Positions 17,894-26,134 of a stretch of DNA of 64,000 nt are shown here, in pieces. Numbering within the stretch: position 1 is the first letter of the stretch; every line of letters begins with the position of its first letter. Source of the stretch: Palsa-504 sp963756575 (GTDB lineage: Bacteria; Actinomycetota; Actinomycetes; Streptosporangiales; Streptosporangiaceae); NCBI GenBank assembly GCA_963756575.1, contig CAVWOM010000001.1, forward strand, positions 907,569 through 971,568, in the 5' to 3' direction. Position numbers and translations under genes: made by a program. The notes under the pieces are model-generated. The model worked only from the letters and a program-made list of their open reading frames with translations, searched no databases and was not told the origin of the DNA.

Positions 17894-18813
17894 AGCGCCG
17901 CCGTCTTCGCCGCCAGCGACCGGCAGAAGGCGCCGATCCCGGCGGTCTCGTCGATGAACTGCGACGGCTTGACGCAGATGGTGCTGAAACCGCGCGCGAC
18001 CTGGGCCGGGACCGAAGCCAGGGCCTGGTCCAGGTCGGCCGCCGCGTCCGGCCCGGGGAACTCGCCCCGGGTGCCGCCCACGTACTCGAGCTCGCCCGGA
18101 TCCCGCCCGGCCGCCCTCATCGCCGCGTCGAGCGGGGCCAGGTCCCCGGCCGGCCCGAGCGGGTTGAACCCGCTCCCGTACCGGACCAGGCGGGCGATCA
18201 GCCGCGGGTGCAGGCTCGAGCCGCCGAACCACAGCGGGGGACCACCCGTCCGCGCCGGCTGCGGTTCCATCCAGACATCGCCGAACGAGTAGTGCTTTCC
18301 GCCATGGTTCACCGGCGAGCCCCGCCAGGCTTTGGCCCACACCTCGAGCTGCTCGTCCAGGAGCTCGCCCCGCTGGCCGAACGGGACGCCGAGCGCGTCG
18401 TACTCGTCCCGGTGCCAGCTCACCGTGGGCTGCACCACCAGCCGTCCGCCGCTGAGCCGGTCCAGCGTGGCCAGGTCCTTGGCGCTGGCCAGCGGGTGCC
18501 GCAGCGGGCTGATCAGCGCGCTGGCGACCAGCCGGATCCGGGTGGTGGCGGCGGCGATGGCGCTGAGCAGGACGACCGGGCTGGGCCAGGGCGTGGCCGG
18601 GTCCTGGTTGCCGGGCAGCGCGTAGTCGCGCGGGTTGGCCGGGAGTCCCGCCGCACCGGACGACGGCCCGAGGACGATGTGCTCGCTGACCATGATGGCG
18701 TCGAGCCCGGCCCGTTCGGCCTCGATGGCGAACTGGACCAGGTCGGTCACCTCGGGCACGGGCCGCATGGTCCAGTTCTCGGTCAGGATCAGCACGATCC
18801 GCACCTGCGTCAT
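17884..18813 (-). CDS. LLM-class F420-dependent oxidoreductase
   Basis: A 309-residue TIM-barrel oxidoreductase of the luciferase-like monooxygenase class. ENWTMRPVPEVTDLVQFAIEAE and RLVASALISPLRHPLASAKDLATLDRLSGGRL follow the family pattern, with the usual LWFGGSS and PAQVARGF segments later. Such enzymes use reduced F420 (or FMN) for hydride transfer. The ATG at 18813 overlaps the P450 stop (ATGA), so translation is coupled. The pair probably modifies one small molecule. Confidence 0.88.
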   Translation of the reverse strand: MTQVRIVLILTENWTMRPVPEVTDLVQFAIEAERAGLDAIMVSEHIVLGPSSGAAGLPANPRDYALPGNQDPATPWPSPVVLLSAIAAATTRIRLVASALISPLRHPLASAKDLATLDRLSGGRLVVQPTVSWHRDEYDALGVPFGQRGELLDEQLEVWAKAWRGSPVNHGGKHYSFGDVWMEPQPARTGGPPLWFGGSSLHPRLIARLVRYGSGFNPLGPAGDLAPLDAAMRAAGRDPGELEYVGGTRGEFPGPDAAADLDQALASVPAQVARGFSTICVKPSQFIDETAGIGAFCRSLAAKTAALCP

Positions 18814-20039
18814 GAGCAGACCTTGACCGGCAGGGTCCGGAGGCCGTTGGTGAAGTTCGACCGGATCCGCCGCGGCTCCCCGGCCAGCTCGAACCGGGCC
18901 GCCCGCCGCGCCAGCGCCGCCAGGACGACCTTGACCTCCAAACGGGCCAGGTGCACGCCCAGGCACAGGTGCGGGCCGCCGCGGCCGAAAGACAGGTGCC
19001 GGTTCGGGTAGCGGCCGACGTCGAACACGTCCGGCTGCTCGAACTCGGCCTCGTCCCGGTTCCCGGACACGTACCAGAGGATCACCTTGTCCCCGGCCCG
19101 GATCGCGGTCCCGCCCAGCCCGGTGTCCGCGACGGCGGTCCGGCGCATGAAGTGGGTGGGGCAGCTCCACCGGTTGATCTCGTCGGCAGCCGCGTCGAGC
19201 AGGCCGGGGTCGGCCCGCAGCCGGTCCCACTGCTCCGGCCACTGGGCGAAGGCCAGCACGCCGTGGGCGATGGCGATCCGGGTGGTCTCGTTGCCCGCGA
19301 TGACCAAGATGGAGAAGAAGTTGTCCAGGTCGGTCTCGCTGAGCCGGTCGCCGTCCACTTCGGCCCGCAGCAGCTTGGACAGCAGGTCGTCGCCGGGCGC
19401 GCGCAGCTTGTCCTGGACCACCTCGCGGCCCAGGTCCCACAGCCGCTTGCCGTAGGGGCTGCGGAACGGGTACTTGCGGTAGGCGTCGGTGTCGTCCCGG
19501 CCCCAAACCACGTCGGTGATCTCCGGGTCGGTGTTGGCGATGAGCCGGTCGCCGAGGTCGATGAACAAGTCGAGGTCGTCCGCGGGCAGGCCCATGACCT
19601 GCGCGAGGACCCGGATCGGGACCTCCTTGGCCACCGTGTCGACGAAGTCGAAGGGCGTGCCGTCGGCCGGCATCCGGTCCAGCACCTGCTCGGTCAGCCC
19701 GGTGATGAAGTGCTCGTAGACCGCGACCGCCCGCTGCGAGAACGTGCTCGCCACGATCTTGCGCAGCTTGGTGTGCTCGGGCGGGTCGTTGTCGATGATG
19801 GTGCGCCGCGCGGCCATGTCCTCGTCGGTCGGATCCTCGAAGGACACCCCGCGGGAGGAGGAGAACGTGGCCACGTCCCGGCTGGCCGCGACGATGTCGG
19901 CGTACCGGGTGACCGACCAGAAACCGCCCTCGCCGGGGCACCACGCGACCGGCGCCTCCCGGCGCAGCCGCGCGAACTCCTCGTATGGCACCGCGCGGGC
20001 CCACATGTCAAGATCGGTGAGATCGACTTTACCGGGCAT
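18810..20039 (-). CDS. Cytochrome P450
   Basis: A 409-residue class I bacterial P450. The heme-binding loop FGRGGPHLCLGVHLAR carries Cys359. The I-helix oxygen-binding motif AGNETT and the K-helix E-x-x-R (DEINRW) are present, and NDPPEHTKLRK is the usual C-helix heme contact. I place the start at the ATG at 20039 (MPGKVDLT); in-frame GTG/TTG codons up to 20060 add only seven residues. No ferredoxin or reductase gene is adjacent. It is first in the operon with the LLM enzyme and is divergent from the amidotransferase gene. Confidence 0.92.
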   Translation of the reverse strand: MPGKVDLTDLDMWARAVPYEEFARLRREAPVAWCPGEGGFWSVTRYADIVAASRDVATFSSSRGVSFEDPTDEDMAARRTIIDNDPPEHTKLRKIVASTFSQRAVAVYEHFITGLTEQVLDRMPADGTPFDFVDTVAKEVPIRVLAQVMGLPADDLDLFIDLGDRLIANTDPEITDVVWGRDDTDAYRKYPFRSPYGKRLWDLGREVVQDKLRAPGDDLLSKLLRAEVDGDRLSETDLDNFFSILVIAGNETTRIAIAHGVLAFAQWPEQWDRLRADPGLLDAAADEINRWSCPTHFMRRTAVADTGLGGTAIRAGDKVILWYVSGNRDEAEFEQPDVFDVGRYPNRHLSFGRGGPHLCLGVHLARLEVKVVLAALARRAARFELAGEPRRIRSNFTNGLRTLPVKVCS

Positions 20040-20098
20040 AATCAGATAGTTTGGCACCAAACGAATATGTCCGCAACGGCCCAGGAAGGCGGACCGCG

Positions 20099-20797
20099 AT
20101 GCGAGTGCTCGTCATCAGGCACCACGACGTGGACACGGCCGGTTTCATCGCCGACGCGTTCGAGGCCCGCGGCGCCGAGATCATCATGCACCTGTTCCCG
20201 GACGAGGGCCCGCTGCCGTCGTTCGACGGCGTGGACCACATCGTGGTGATGGGCTCGATCAGCTCGGTACTCGACCCCGACGAGTGGATCGCCGCCGAGC
20301 TCGACTGGCTGCGCGCGGCCGACCGGGCGGGCGTGCCGGTGTTCGGCATCTGCTTCGGCGCCCAGGCCATCTGCGCCGCGCTCGGCGGCCGGGTCGAGGC
20401 GATGCCGAGCAAGGAGATCGGCTGGTACACCGTCTCCTCGGACGATCCGGACGCGGTCCCGGCCGGCCCCTGGCTGGAGTTCCACGGCGACCGCTGCCTG
20501 CCCCCCGCCGGGGCCGTGGTGCTGGCCCGCAACGACCTGGCGGTGCAGGCGTTCCGCCTCGGCCGCCACTTCGCCGTCCAGTTCCACCCCGAGGTCGACG
20601 GCCCCCAGCTCAAGCGCTGGCTGGACTCGATGGGCACCGCCGAAGTCGAAAGCACCGACCTCGACCCCGACCAGTTCCTGACCGACACCATCCGCGAAGA
20701 ACCCGCCGCCAGAACCCGAGCCGCCCGCCTGGTAACCGCCGCCCTGACCGCCAGCCTCCGCGCCAGGACCGAATCAACGGAACATCCACCCGCCTGA
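20099..20797 (+). CDS. Class I glutamine amidotransferase-like protein
   Basis: A 232-residue GATase1 domain protein resembling the GMP-synthase-like group. The nucleophile Cys85 sits in FGICFGAQA, and His163/Glu165 are in QFHPEVDG, giving a complete triad. The start is ATG at 20099 (MRVLVIRHH) behind GGAAGG. Stand-alone proteins of this type hydrolyse glutamine or gamma-glutamyl compounds. It is divergent from the P450 gene with 59 bp between starts, so it may belong to the same pathway. The Ala/Arg-rich tail (residues 200-232) is outside the fold. Confidence 0.85.
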   Translation: MRVLVIRHHDVDTAGFIADAFEARGAEIIMHLFPDEGPLPSFDGVDHIVVMGSISSVLDPDEWIAAELDWLRAADRAGVPVFGICFGAQAICAALGGRVEAMPSKEIGWYTVSSDDPDAVPAGPWLEFHGDRCLPPAGAVVLARNDLAVQAFRLGRHFAVQFHPEVDGPQLKRWLDSMGTAEVESTDLDPDQFLTDTIREEPAARTRAARLVTAALTASLRARTESTEHPPA

Positions 20798-20824
20798 AAC
20801 CCAAAGCCGCCCACCTAAGTTGAT

Positions 20825-20908
20825 CATGAGCCGGGCGGCGGACCTCATGAGCCGGGCGGCGGACGTCATGAGCCGGGCGGCGGACGTCATGAGCCGGGCG
20901 GCGGACGT
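20825..20908. repeat. Four 21-bp tandem repeats
   Basis: CATGAGCCGGGCGGCGGACGT is repeated four times head to tail; only the first copy differs, ending CT. The array ends exactly where the inverted repeat at 20909 begins with the related CATGAAACCGGG. Confidence 0.9.
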
Positions 20909-20960
20909 CATGAAACCGGGCTTTCACCGCGCCCGGACGCACTCGAAGCCCGGTTTCATG
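20909..20960. repeat. 15-bp perfect inverted repeat
   Basis: CATGAAACCGGGCTT (20909-20923) and its exact complement (20946-20960) are separated by 22 bp. It could fold into a hairpin after the amidotransferase gene. The rest of the gap to 21155 holds only the promoter of the next gene; I see no other gene. Confidence 0.8.
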
Positions 20961-21154
20961 GCGTAACGGCTGGCCCGCGGCGCTCAGATCGCGGTGCTGG
21001 CGGTGCCAGTGTTACCTGGGCCGGGTCAGGTACTTTCCTTAAGGGCGCAACGGGATGCCGTTGGCTACATAGTGCCACTAAGAAGTAGACAATTCGTGAC
21101 AGCTGCGGACACGTGGTGTCCTGCGAAGATCGCTTTCCGTTACGATTCCGGCTT

Positions 21155-22516
21155 ATGTCTTCCGAACTCGGGGTCTGGCTGCGCCAGCAGCGCGAGGACC
21201 GCGGCTGGACGAGGTCCGAGCTGGCCCGTCAGCTCATCAAGGCCGCCAGGACCAGGGGCGATACGTCCGTGCCCAGCGCCGACAACATCAGCCACAACAT
21301 CTACCGCTGGGAACGCGGGGCCGTGACCCCGGCCGAGCGCTACCAGCTGTACTACTGCGGCGCGTTCGGGATCCCGTTCAGCCAGTTCGGCGCCCCCGCG
21401 CCGCCGGGCATGGTCGAGCCTAACCCTGGCACACCCGCCGCTCCCGCCTACCGTGAGACGCTGTCGCCCGATCCGGGCGCGTCCACGATCAGGCGGGAGG
21501 TGCTGATGGCCGCGCACGAAGGCAGCGAGCACGCCGAGCGCGCCGAGCAGCGCGGTATCGGCGAGGCCACCCTGGAGCAGTTCCGCGCGGACGTGACCCA
21601 GCTGTCCGCGCAGTACCTGACGGGCGCGCCGTTCGCGCTGTTCACCGAGATGCGGCGGGTCAGGAACCGGATCGCCGAGGCGCTCGAGCGGCGGCAGTGG
21701 CCGCGGGACGCGGCCGAGCTGTACCTGCTGGCGGGCTGCCTCAGCGCGTTAATGGCGGCGGCGGCCACCAACCTCGGCTACCCGCAGCCCGCCGGGGAAC
21801 TGGCCCGGGCCGGCTGGGCCTACGCCACCATCATCGGCCACCGGCCGCTGATGGCCAGGCTACGGCTGTGCGCGGCCTACGCCGCCTACTGGGGCGGCCA
21901 CCCGGAGCAGTCCGAGGACCTGGCCCGCAGCGGCCTGGAGTTCCTCGCCGATGGCCAGAACGCGGCTCAGCTGCACCTGCTCGCCGGGTTGCCCCGGGCC
22001 CGCCGGGGTGACGTAGCGGGCGCGCGGCAGGCGATCGCGGCCGCGCGCGACGCCAGGGACCGCGATCACCGCGACGAACTGCTCGAGATCGGCGGCGAGT
22101 TCGGCTTCTCCCGGGCCACCCAGTCCTACTACGGCGGCTTCGTCCTGGCCCAGGCGCGGGCCGGCGACGCGGCGGCCGAACTGGAGGACGCGACCGGCCT
22201 GTACGCGGCCGGGCCGGATCCCGGCGAGCAGCACAGCCGCCGGTGCCGGATGCTGGCGCACACCGACCTGGCCGTCGTGCGGCTCCGCGCGGGCGCGCTC
22301 GACGCCGCGACCGCCGCCCTGGAACCGGTGCTGGCGCTGCCGCCGGGGGAGCGCACCGCGGTGCAGGCCCAGCGGCTGTCGGTCATCCGGGCCGAGCTCG
22401 GCCACCCGGTCTACCGCGGCTCGGCTCCGGCGCGTCGGCTGGACGAGCAGGTGGCCGCGTTCGTCCCCGCTGACCTCGGACGTTTGCCGGGCGAAGAAGG
22501 GGTAGAGCAGGGCTGA
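21155..22516 (+). CDS. XRE-family regulator with TPR-like C-terminal region
   Basis: A 453-residue protein. The first about 85 residues form a Cro/C1 HTH (LGVWLRQQREDRGWTRSELARQL ... NIYRWERG). A helical region from about 150 onward carries repeated Ala/Leu-rich helices of TPR type (AAELYLLAGCLSALMAAAA, ARLRLCAAYAAYWGG, AGARQAIAAARDARD). The ATG at 21155 follows a TACGAT hexamer by 8 bp with no ribosome site, suggesting a leaderless mRNA. Actinomycetes use this architecture in regulators of development and antibiotic production. The target is unknown. Confidence 0.85.
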   Translation: MSSELGVWLRQQREDRGWTRSELARQLIKAARTRGDTSVPSADNISHNIYRWERGAVTPAERYQLYYCGAFGIPFSQFGAPAPPGMVEPNPGTPAAPAYRETLSPDPGASTIRREVLMAAHEGSEHAERAEQRGIGEATLEQFRADVTQLSAQYLTGAPFALFTEMRRVRNRIAEALERRQWPRDAAELYLLAGCLSALMAAAATNLGYPQPAGELARAGWAYATIIGHRPLMARLRLCAAYAAYWGGHPEQSEDLARSGLEFLADGQNAAQLHLLAGLPRARRGDVAGARQAIAAARDARDRDHRDELLEIGGEFGFSRATQSYYGGFVLAQARAGDAAAELEDATGLYAAGPDPGEQHSRRCRMLAHTDLAVVRLRAGALDAATAALEPVLALPPGERTAVQAQRLSVIRAELGHPVYRGSAPARRLDEQVAAFVPADLGRLPGEEGVEQG

Positions 22517-22533
22517 CAGAAGGGAGACCAGCC

Positions 22534-22791
22534 ATGCCCAGGGCTCAGATCAAGGACGAGAAGACCTATCAGGCCTTGCGCCGTGAGGGCAACAGCGAGG
22601 AGAAGTCGGCCCGGATCGCGAACGCGGCGGCGGCGAGCTCCCGCAAGAAGGTCGGGAAGAAGGGCGGCCAGAGCCCGTCCTACGCCGACTGGAGCAAGGA
22701 AGACCTGGTCAAGCGGGCCCGCGAGATCGGCGTCAAGGGCCGCTCGACCATGACCAAAGCCCAGCTGATCGACGCCCTGCGCAATCACTAA
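22534..22791 (+). CDS. Small basic protein with Rho-N/SAP-like C-terminus
   Basis: An 85-residue Lys/Arg-rich protein. The N-terminal half (QIKDEKTYQALRREGNSEEKSARIANA) is followed by a Lys-rich linker. The C-terminus, YADWSKEDLVKRAREIGVKG, then MTKAQLIDALRNH, has the helix-turn-helix spacing of Rho N-terminal/SAP modules that bind nucleic acid. A GAAGGGAG ribosome site precedes the ATG. It lies 17 bp after the XRE/TPR regulator and may be co-transcribed with it. Confidence 0.8.
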   Translation: MPRAQIKDEKTYQALRREGNSEEKSARIANAAAASSRKKVGKKGGQSPSYADWSKEDLVKRAREIGVKGRSTMTKAQLIDALRNH

Positions 22792-22794
22792 CCA

Positions 22795-22862
22795 CCGGCA
22801 CTAACCACCGGCACTAGCCACCGGCTAGCACTGACCACCGGCACTGACCACCGGCCGCCGGC
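22795..22862. repeat. Short direct repeats
   Basis: The unit (A)CCACCGGCACT(A/G)A is repeated about five times, with a small internal palindrome CCGGCTAGC. It fills the gap between two convergent genes. Confidence 0.6.
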
Positions 22863-22865
22863 TAC

Positions 22866-23318
22866 TCAGCCCGCGATGCCTGCCTTGCCGTAGACCGCGG
22901 TCATGGTGGCCTGCATGACCGCGAACGGGCGCTGGCTGTCGTCGGCGAACGCCTCGCCGCGGCAGACGATCAGGGTGCGGCCCGCCCGCACCACCTCACC
23001 GGTGATCGTGAACCGCTTTCCGGCCGCGGGCGCCATCAGGTTGACCGTGAAGCTCACGGTGAGCACGGCGGCGTCCGGCGGCATCACGCTGAAGGCCGCG
23101 TAGCCGCACGCGGTGTCCAGCACCGAGGTCACCGCGCCCGCGTGCATGAACCCGTGCTGCTGGGTAAGCCGCTCGTCGTGCCCCAGCGACATCCGGACCT
23201 TGCCCCGCTCGACCGCGGTGACCTCGACGCCGAGCGTGGTCATCATGCCCTGGCGGTCGAAGCTGGCCCGCACCCGGGCCAGCATCTCCTCGACTGATTC
23301 GGCAGCTGATTCGGTCAC
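22866..23318 (-). CDS. PaaI-family hotdog thioesterase
   Basis: A 150-residue single hotdog domain. The catalytic motif QQHGFMHAGAVTSVLDTACGYAA carries the HGG-like turn, followed by VSFTVNLMAPAAGKRFT. The family hydrolyses acyl-CoA thioesters, often of phenylacetate-type or medium-chain acids. The start is GTG at 23318, which overlaps the stop of the upstream 64-residue gene (GTGA), so the two are translationally coupled. Confidence 0.88.
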   Translation of the reverse strand: MTESAAESVEEMLARVRASFDRQGMMTTLGVEVTAVERGKVRMSLGHDERLTQQHGFMHAGAVTSVLDTACGYAAFSVMPPDAAVLTVSFTVNLMAPAAGKRFTITGEVVRAGRTLIVCRGEAFADDSQRPFAVMQATMTAVYGKAGIAG

Positions 23319-23509
23319 CCGCCGATTGTGACACCGGGCATCCACAGGGCGCGCAGCACCCGGGCGCGACGGGTGAGGCGCTGCCACACCCGTGACACAT
23401 CCGCCGCCAGCTGGCCGGCCTGCTCGTCGGCCCGCCGCCGCTCGCCCGCGCTCATGATCCGCTCCGCGTGGTACTGCCGGCTCATGTCGTACATCATCAT
23501 CACCATCAC
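23315..23509 (-). CDS. Small helical protein coupled to the thioesterase
   Basis: 64 residues, start GTG at 23509 behind GGGAGGAC. It begins with a Met-rich run (MMVMMMYDM), followed by a charged helix (ADEQAGQLAADVSRVWQRLTRRARVL). The 4-bp GTGA overlap with the thioesterase gene and the good ribosome site argue that it is real. No family recognised. Confidence 0.6.
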   Translation of the reverse strand: MMVMMMYDMSRQYHAERIMSAGERRRADEQAGQLAADVSRVWQRLTRRARVLRALWMPGVTIGG

Positions 23510-23651
23510 GTCCTCCCGCTATCTGCGTTGTCACCCTGACGACGAACGCTCCCGCCCGGTATGGACACCGGGCGACGACGAAAGACGGCGGACTTTCGGC
23601 CCGGATGGGCCACCCCTGGTCTCAAAAACCGCAGGATGAGATGATGCGAGC

Positions 23652-23990
23652 ATGGTTAGTCAGCCGAACGATCCGCGCCATCAGCTCAACGCGGCCTGGC
23701 AGGCCGCCTCGGCGGCGCTCGGTGAATGGCGGAAACAGGTGGCTTCGGCTACCTCAGACGCGGTGGACAAGCTCGAGCCGGCGGTTCGCGCCGCCGCCGA
23801 GGCCGCCCGCTCCGCGGTCACCGGCGAGTGGCGCGCGTGCCGTTGCTCGTGCTCCACCGCCCACCCCGACGACAAGGGCGTATGCGACGGCAAGGCCGTC
23901 CTGACCAGGCGTATCGCCTCGGCGGACGTGTCCCTGTGCGCTCCTTGCGCGGTCGCCCAGGGCGTCGCCGAGTTCAGGCCCGGGCGCTAG
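23652..23990 (+). CDS. Small protein with a C-terminal Cys-rich motif
   Basis: A 112-residue protein. The N-terminal half is a predicted amphipathic helix pair (LNAAWQAASAALGEWRKQV ... PAVRAAAEAARSAV). The C-terminal half has C-R-C-S-C, then VCDGKAVLT and SLCAPCAVAQG, six Cys that could bind one or two metal ions. The function is unknown. It is divergent from the small-protein/thioesterase pair. Confidence 0.7.
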   Translation: MVSQPNDPRHQLNAAWQAASAALGEWRKQVASATSDAVDKLEPAVRAAAEAARSAVTGEWRACRCSCSTAHPDDKGVCDGKAVLTRRIASADVSLCAPCAVAQGVAEFRPGR

Positions 23991-24165
23991 GACAGCGTCG
24001 CGCCTTACGGGCGCCCCCGCCCCACAAGCTGGCCGGGCCCCCGGCCTCCGCGTCCGATTCCGGGCGCCACCGGGTCACCTTCACCACGCCCGGATCGAGC
24101 AGTTCCAGGCCGTCGCGTCTTGCCCTGAGACGCCAGGACCGGCCGGCTGGCGCTACACCTGAGCT

Positions 24166-25257
24166 GTGGATGACATAACCGTGCGGGACGTAATCGTGCG
24201 CTCGGTGGTGGTGCCGCTACGTCGGCCGCTGGCCACCAAGGTCGGGGACTTCTCTCAGTGGCCGCTGCTGCTCATCGACGTGACCACCGAGCAGGGCCTC
24301 ACCGGCCGCGGCTACCTGGCGCCTTACCTGACCCGGGCCGCGGCCGCGCTCAAGGCGGTGCTCGACGACATGGGGGCCGCGCTGCGCGGCCAGCCGGCCG
24401 CGCCGGCCGACGCCTGTAAAGCCGCCCGCGGCTGGCTCGGCCTAGCGGGCTACCAGGGCCTGGCCCTGGCCGCGGTGGCCGGGCTCGACATCGCGCTGTG
24501 GGACGTGCTGGCCCAGGCGGCCGGGGTGCCGCTGGCCGTCCTGCTGGGCGGGACGCTGGCGCCGGTCCCCGCCTACAACAGCAACGGCCTGGGCCTCATC
24601 CCGCCGGAGGAAGCCGCCGACGAGGCGCTGGAGCTGCTGGCCGAGGGCGGTTTCACCGCGCTGAAGGTCCGGGTCGGCCGGGACCGGCCGGCCGACGACC
24701 TCACCGCGATCCGCAACGTCAGGGAAGCCGCCGGCGACGACGTGGTCCTGGTCGCGGACTACAACCAGGGCCTCGGCCTGGCCGCCGCCCTGGAACGGTG
24801 CCGGGCGCTGGACGCCGAGGGCCTGGGCTGGATCGAGGAGCCGCTGCGCTACGACGACCTGGACGGGCACGCCCGGCTGGCCGCGGACCTGGCCACCCCG
24901 GTGATGCTGGGGGAGAACTTCTACGGCCCGCGGGCCATGGCCGACGCCATCCGGGCCCGGGCCTGCGACCTGGTGATGCCCGACCTGATGCGGATCGGCG
25001 GGGTGACCGGCTGGCTGCAGGCCGCCGCCGTCGCCGACGTGGCCGGCCTCCCGCTGTCCTCGCACCTGTACCCGGAGGTCTCCGCGCACCTGCTCCGGAT
25101 CACCCCGACCGCGCAGTGGCTAGAGTGGCAGGACTGGGCGCACCCGGTGCTGGCCCGCCCCTTCGAGGTCCGCGGCGGCCTGCTGCATCCCCCCGCCGTC
25201 GCCGGCAACGGCCTGGAATGGGACGAAGCCGCCGTAGCCCACTACCAACAACAATGA
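24166..25257 (+). CDS. Mandelate racemase/muconate lactonizing enzyme family protein
   Basis: A 363-residue enolase-superfamily enzyme. A capping domain (1-125) precedes the barrel. The general base K-x-R is Lys167-Val-Arg169. Mg2+ ligands are Asp198, Glu224 and Glu250, and the second base is His300 (SSHLYPE). This ligand set fits the mandelate-racemase subgroup, which abstracts the proton next to a carboxylate. The start is GTG at 24166 with no clear ribosome site, possibly leaderless. The preceding 175 bp holds no gene. The substrate is not readable. Confidence 0.9.
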   Translation: MDDITVRDVIVRSVVVPLRRPLATKVGDFSQWPLLLIDVTTEQGLTGRGYLAPYLTRAAAALKAVLDDMGAALRGQPAAPADACKAARGWLGLAGYQGLALAAVAGLDIALWDVLAQAAGVPLAVLLGGTLAPVPAYNSNGLGLIPPEEAADEALELLAEGGFTALKVRVGRDRPADDLTAIRNVREAAGDDVVLVADYNQGLGLAAALERCRALDAEGLGWIEEPLRYDDLDGHARLAADLATPVMLGENFYGPRAMADAIRARACDLVMPDLMRIGGVTGWLQAAAVADVAGLPLSSHLYPEVSAHLLRITPTAQWLEWQDWAHPVLARPFEVRGGLLHPPAVAGNGLEWDEAAVAHYQQQ

Positions 25258-25386
25258 AGCCGAACGAAGCCGGCCCCCGCCCCGCCGCCGGCTGCCCCCA
25301 CGCCGCTCCCCTCCACACTGACATCAGCCCGCGCCCCGCCTCAATCACCCGGCATCGCCCCTCACGCCAGCACCTGGCGCTAGTTC

Positions 25387-25438
25387 CAATGGTTGTGGCA
25401 ACCTATTGGATAGGGCCATTACGTTGCCACAACCATTG
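25387..25438. promoter_or_regulatory. Two MarR-type boxes in a 16-bp perfect inverted repeat
   Basis: CAATGGTTGTGGCAAC (25387-25402) is repeated in perfect inversion at 25423-25438, with a 20-bp AT-rich spacer. Each arm is itself a dyad around GGTTG-TGG-CAAC(C), the size and shape of a MarR-family operator. It lies directly before the MFS remnant and 138 bp beyond the 3' end of the marR gene. Confidence 0.6.
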
Positions 25439-25445
25439 ACTTTTC

Positions 25446-25590
25446 TGTGGCGGCGGCGGCGCCCTGCTCGCGGCCACCAGCGCCGGGGGCGTCTTCGCCG
25501 CCGACGCGGCCACGCTCGTGGCCGTGATCGCGGTGATCGCCGCCGGGCGCGCGGCCCCCGTCCGGCCCCCCGAGGTCACCCGCTGGCTGG
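25446..25590 (+). pseudogene. Remnant of an MFS transporter
   Basis: The plus-strand frame encodes GALLAATSAGGVFAADAATL followed by VAVIAVIAAGR. This matches the loop and helix seen in the middle of MFS drug exporters (GG-LL-A ... F-x-DA-x-T). No start codon or other transporter helices exist on either side. It ends inside the 3' end of the convergent marR gene. MarR repressors are commonly paired with MFS exporters, so this is probably what is left of the partner. Confidence 0.5.
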
Positions 25591-26109
25591 CGGCAGGTCG
25601 TCCTCCACGGTCCGGATGATCTTGCGCAGCAGCCCGGCCAGCTGGTCCTTCTCCCGCTCGGTCAGGCTGGCGCTGACCTGGGCCTCGCCCCGGTTGAAGG
25701 CGGGGAACAGCCGCTCGATCACGTCCTGGCCGCGCGGCTCGAGGGAGACGAGCACGAGCCGGCCGTCCTCCTCGTGGCCGCGGCGGCGGGCCAGGCCGCG
25801 CTTCTCCAGGGTCTTCAGCACCCCGGTCAGCGTGCCCTTGGTCACCCCCGCCTCGGCCGCCAGGTGCCTGGTCTGCTGGTCGCCCCAGACCCACAGCACG
25901 AACAGCACGGTGAACGCGGCCCAGGACAGGTCCTCGTCCGCGAGCACCTGCTGCTCCAGCTGGTTGCGGATCGCGTTGGCCGCCCGGTAGATGTTCGACA
26001 CCGCCGCCATCGCGGCGAAGTCCAGTTCGGACCCGCCGACGCGGCCGCGGACGTCACGCTCGGCCTGGATCAGGTCCTGGGCGTTTCCGGTGGCGAAGCG
26101 GCGGGGCAT
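25576..26109 (-). CDS. MarR-family transcriptional regulator
   Basis: A 177-residue winged-helix protein. The recognition region reads LAAEAGVTKGTLTGVLKTLEKRGLARR, followed by the wing HEEDGRLVLVSLEPRG. Family members bind phenolic ligands and repress catabolic or efflux genes. It is the last gene of the ring-cleavage operon, 26 bp after the FAH-family gene. Its position matches HpaR, the MarR-type repressor of homoprotocatechuate genes, but the operator pair at 25387 could also be its target. Confidence 0.88.
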   Translation of the reverse strand: MPRRFATGNAQDLIQAERDVRGRVGGSELDFAAMAAVSNIYRAANAIRNQLEQQVLADEDLSWAAFTVLFVLWVWGDQQTRHLAAEAGVTKGTLTGVLKTLEKRGLARRRGHEEDGRLVLVSLEPRGQDVIERLFPAFNRGEAQVSASLTEREKDQLAGLLRKIIRTVEDDLPPASG

Positions 26110-26134
26110 GGGAAAGAGCGTAAGGGCAGCAGGC

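Noticed and set aside
20825..20908. CRISPR array
   Set aside because: The units are directly adjacent without spacers, and no cas gene is present anywhere in the window.
20610..20942. A protein with repeated HDVRRPA units
   Set aside because: The peptide repeat is only the translation of the 21-bp DNA repeat; no ribosome site or conserved part.
23991..24165. Short frames between the Cys-rich protein and the enolase-superfamily gene
   Set aside because: No start with a ribosome site and no conserved pattern; the region appears to hold only a promoter.
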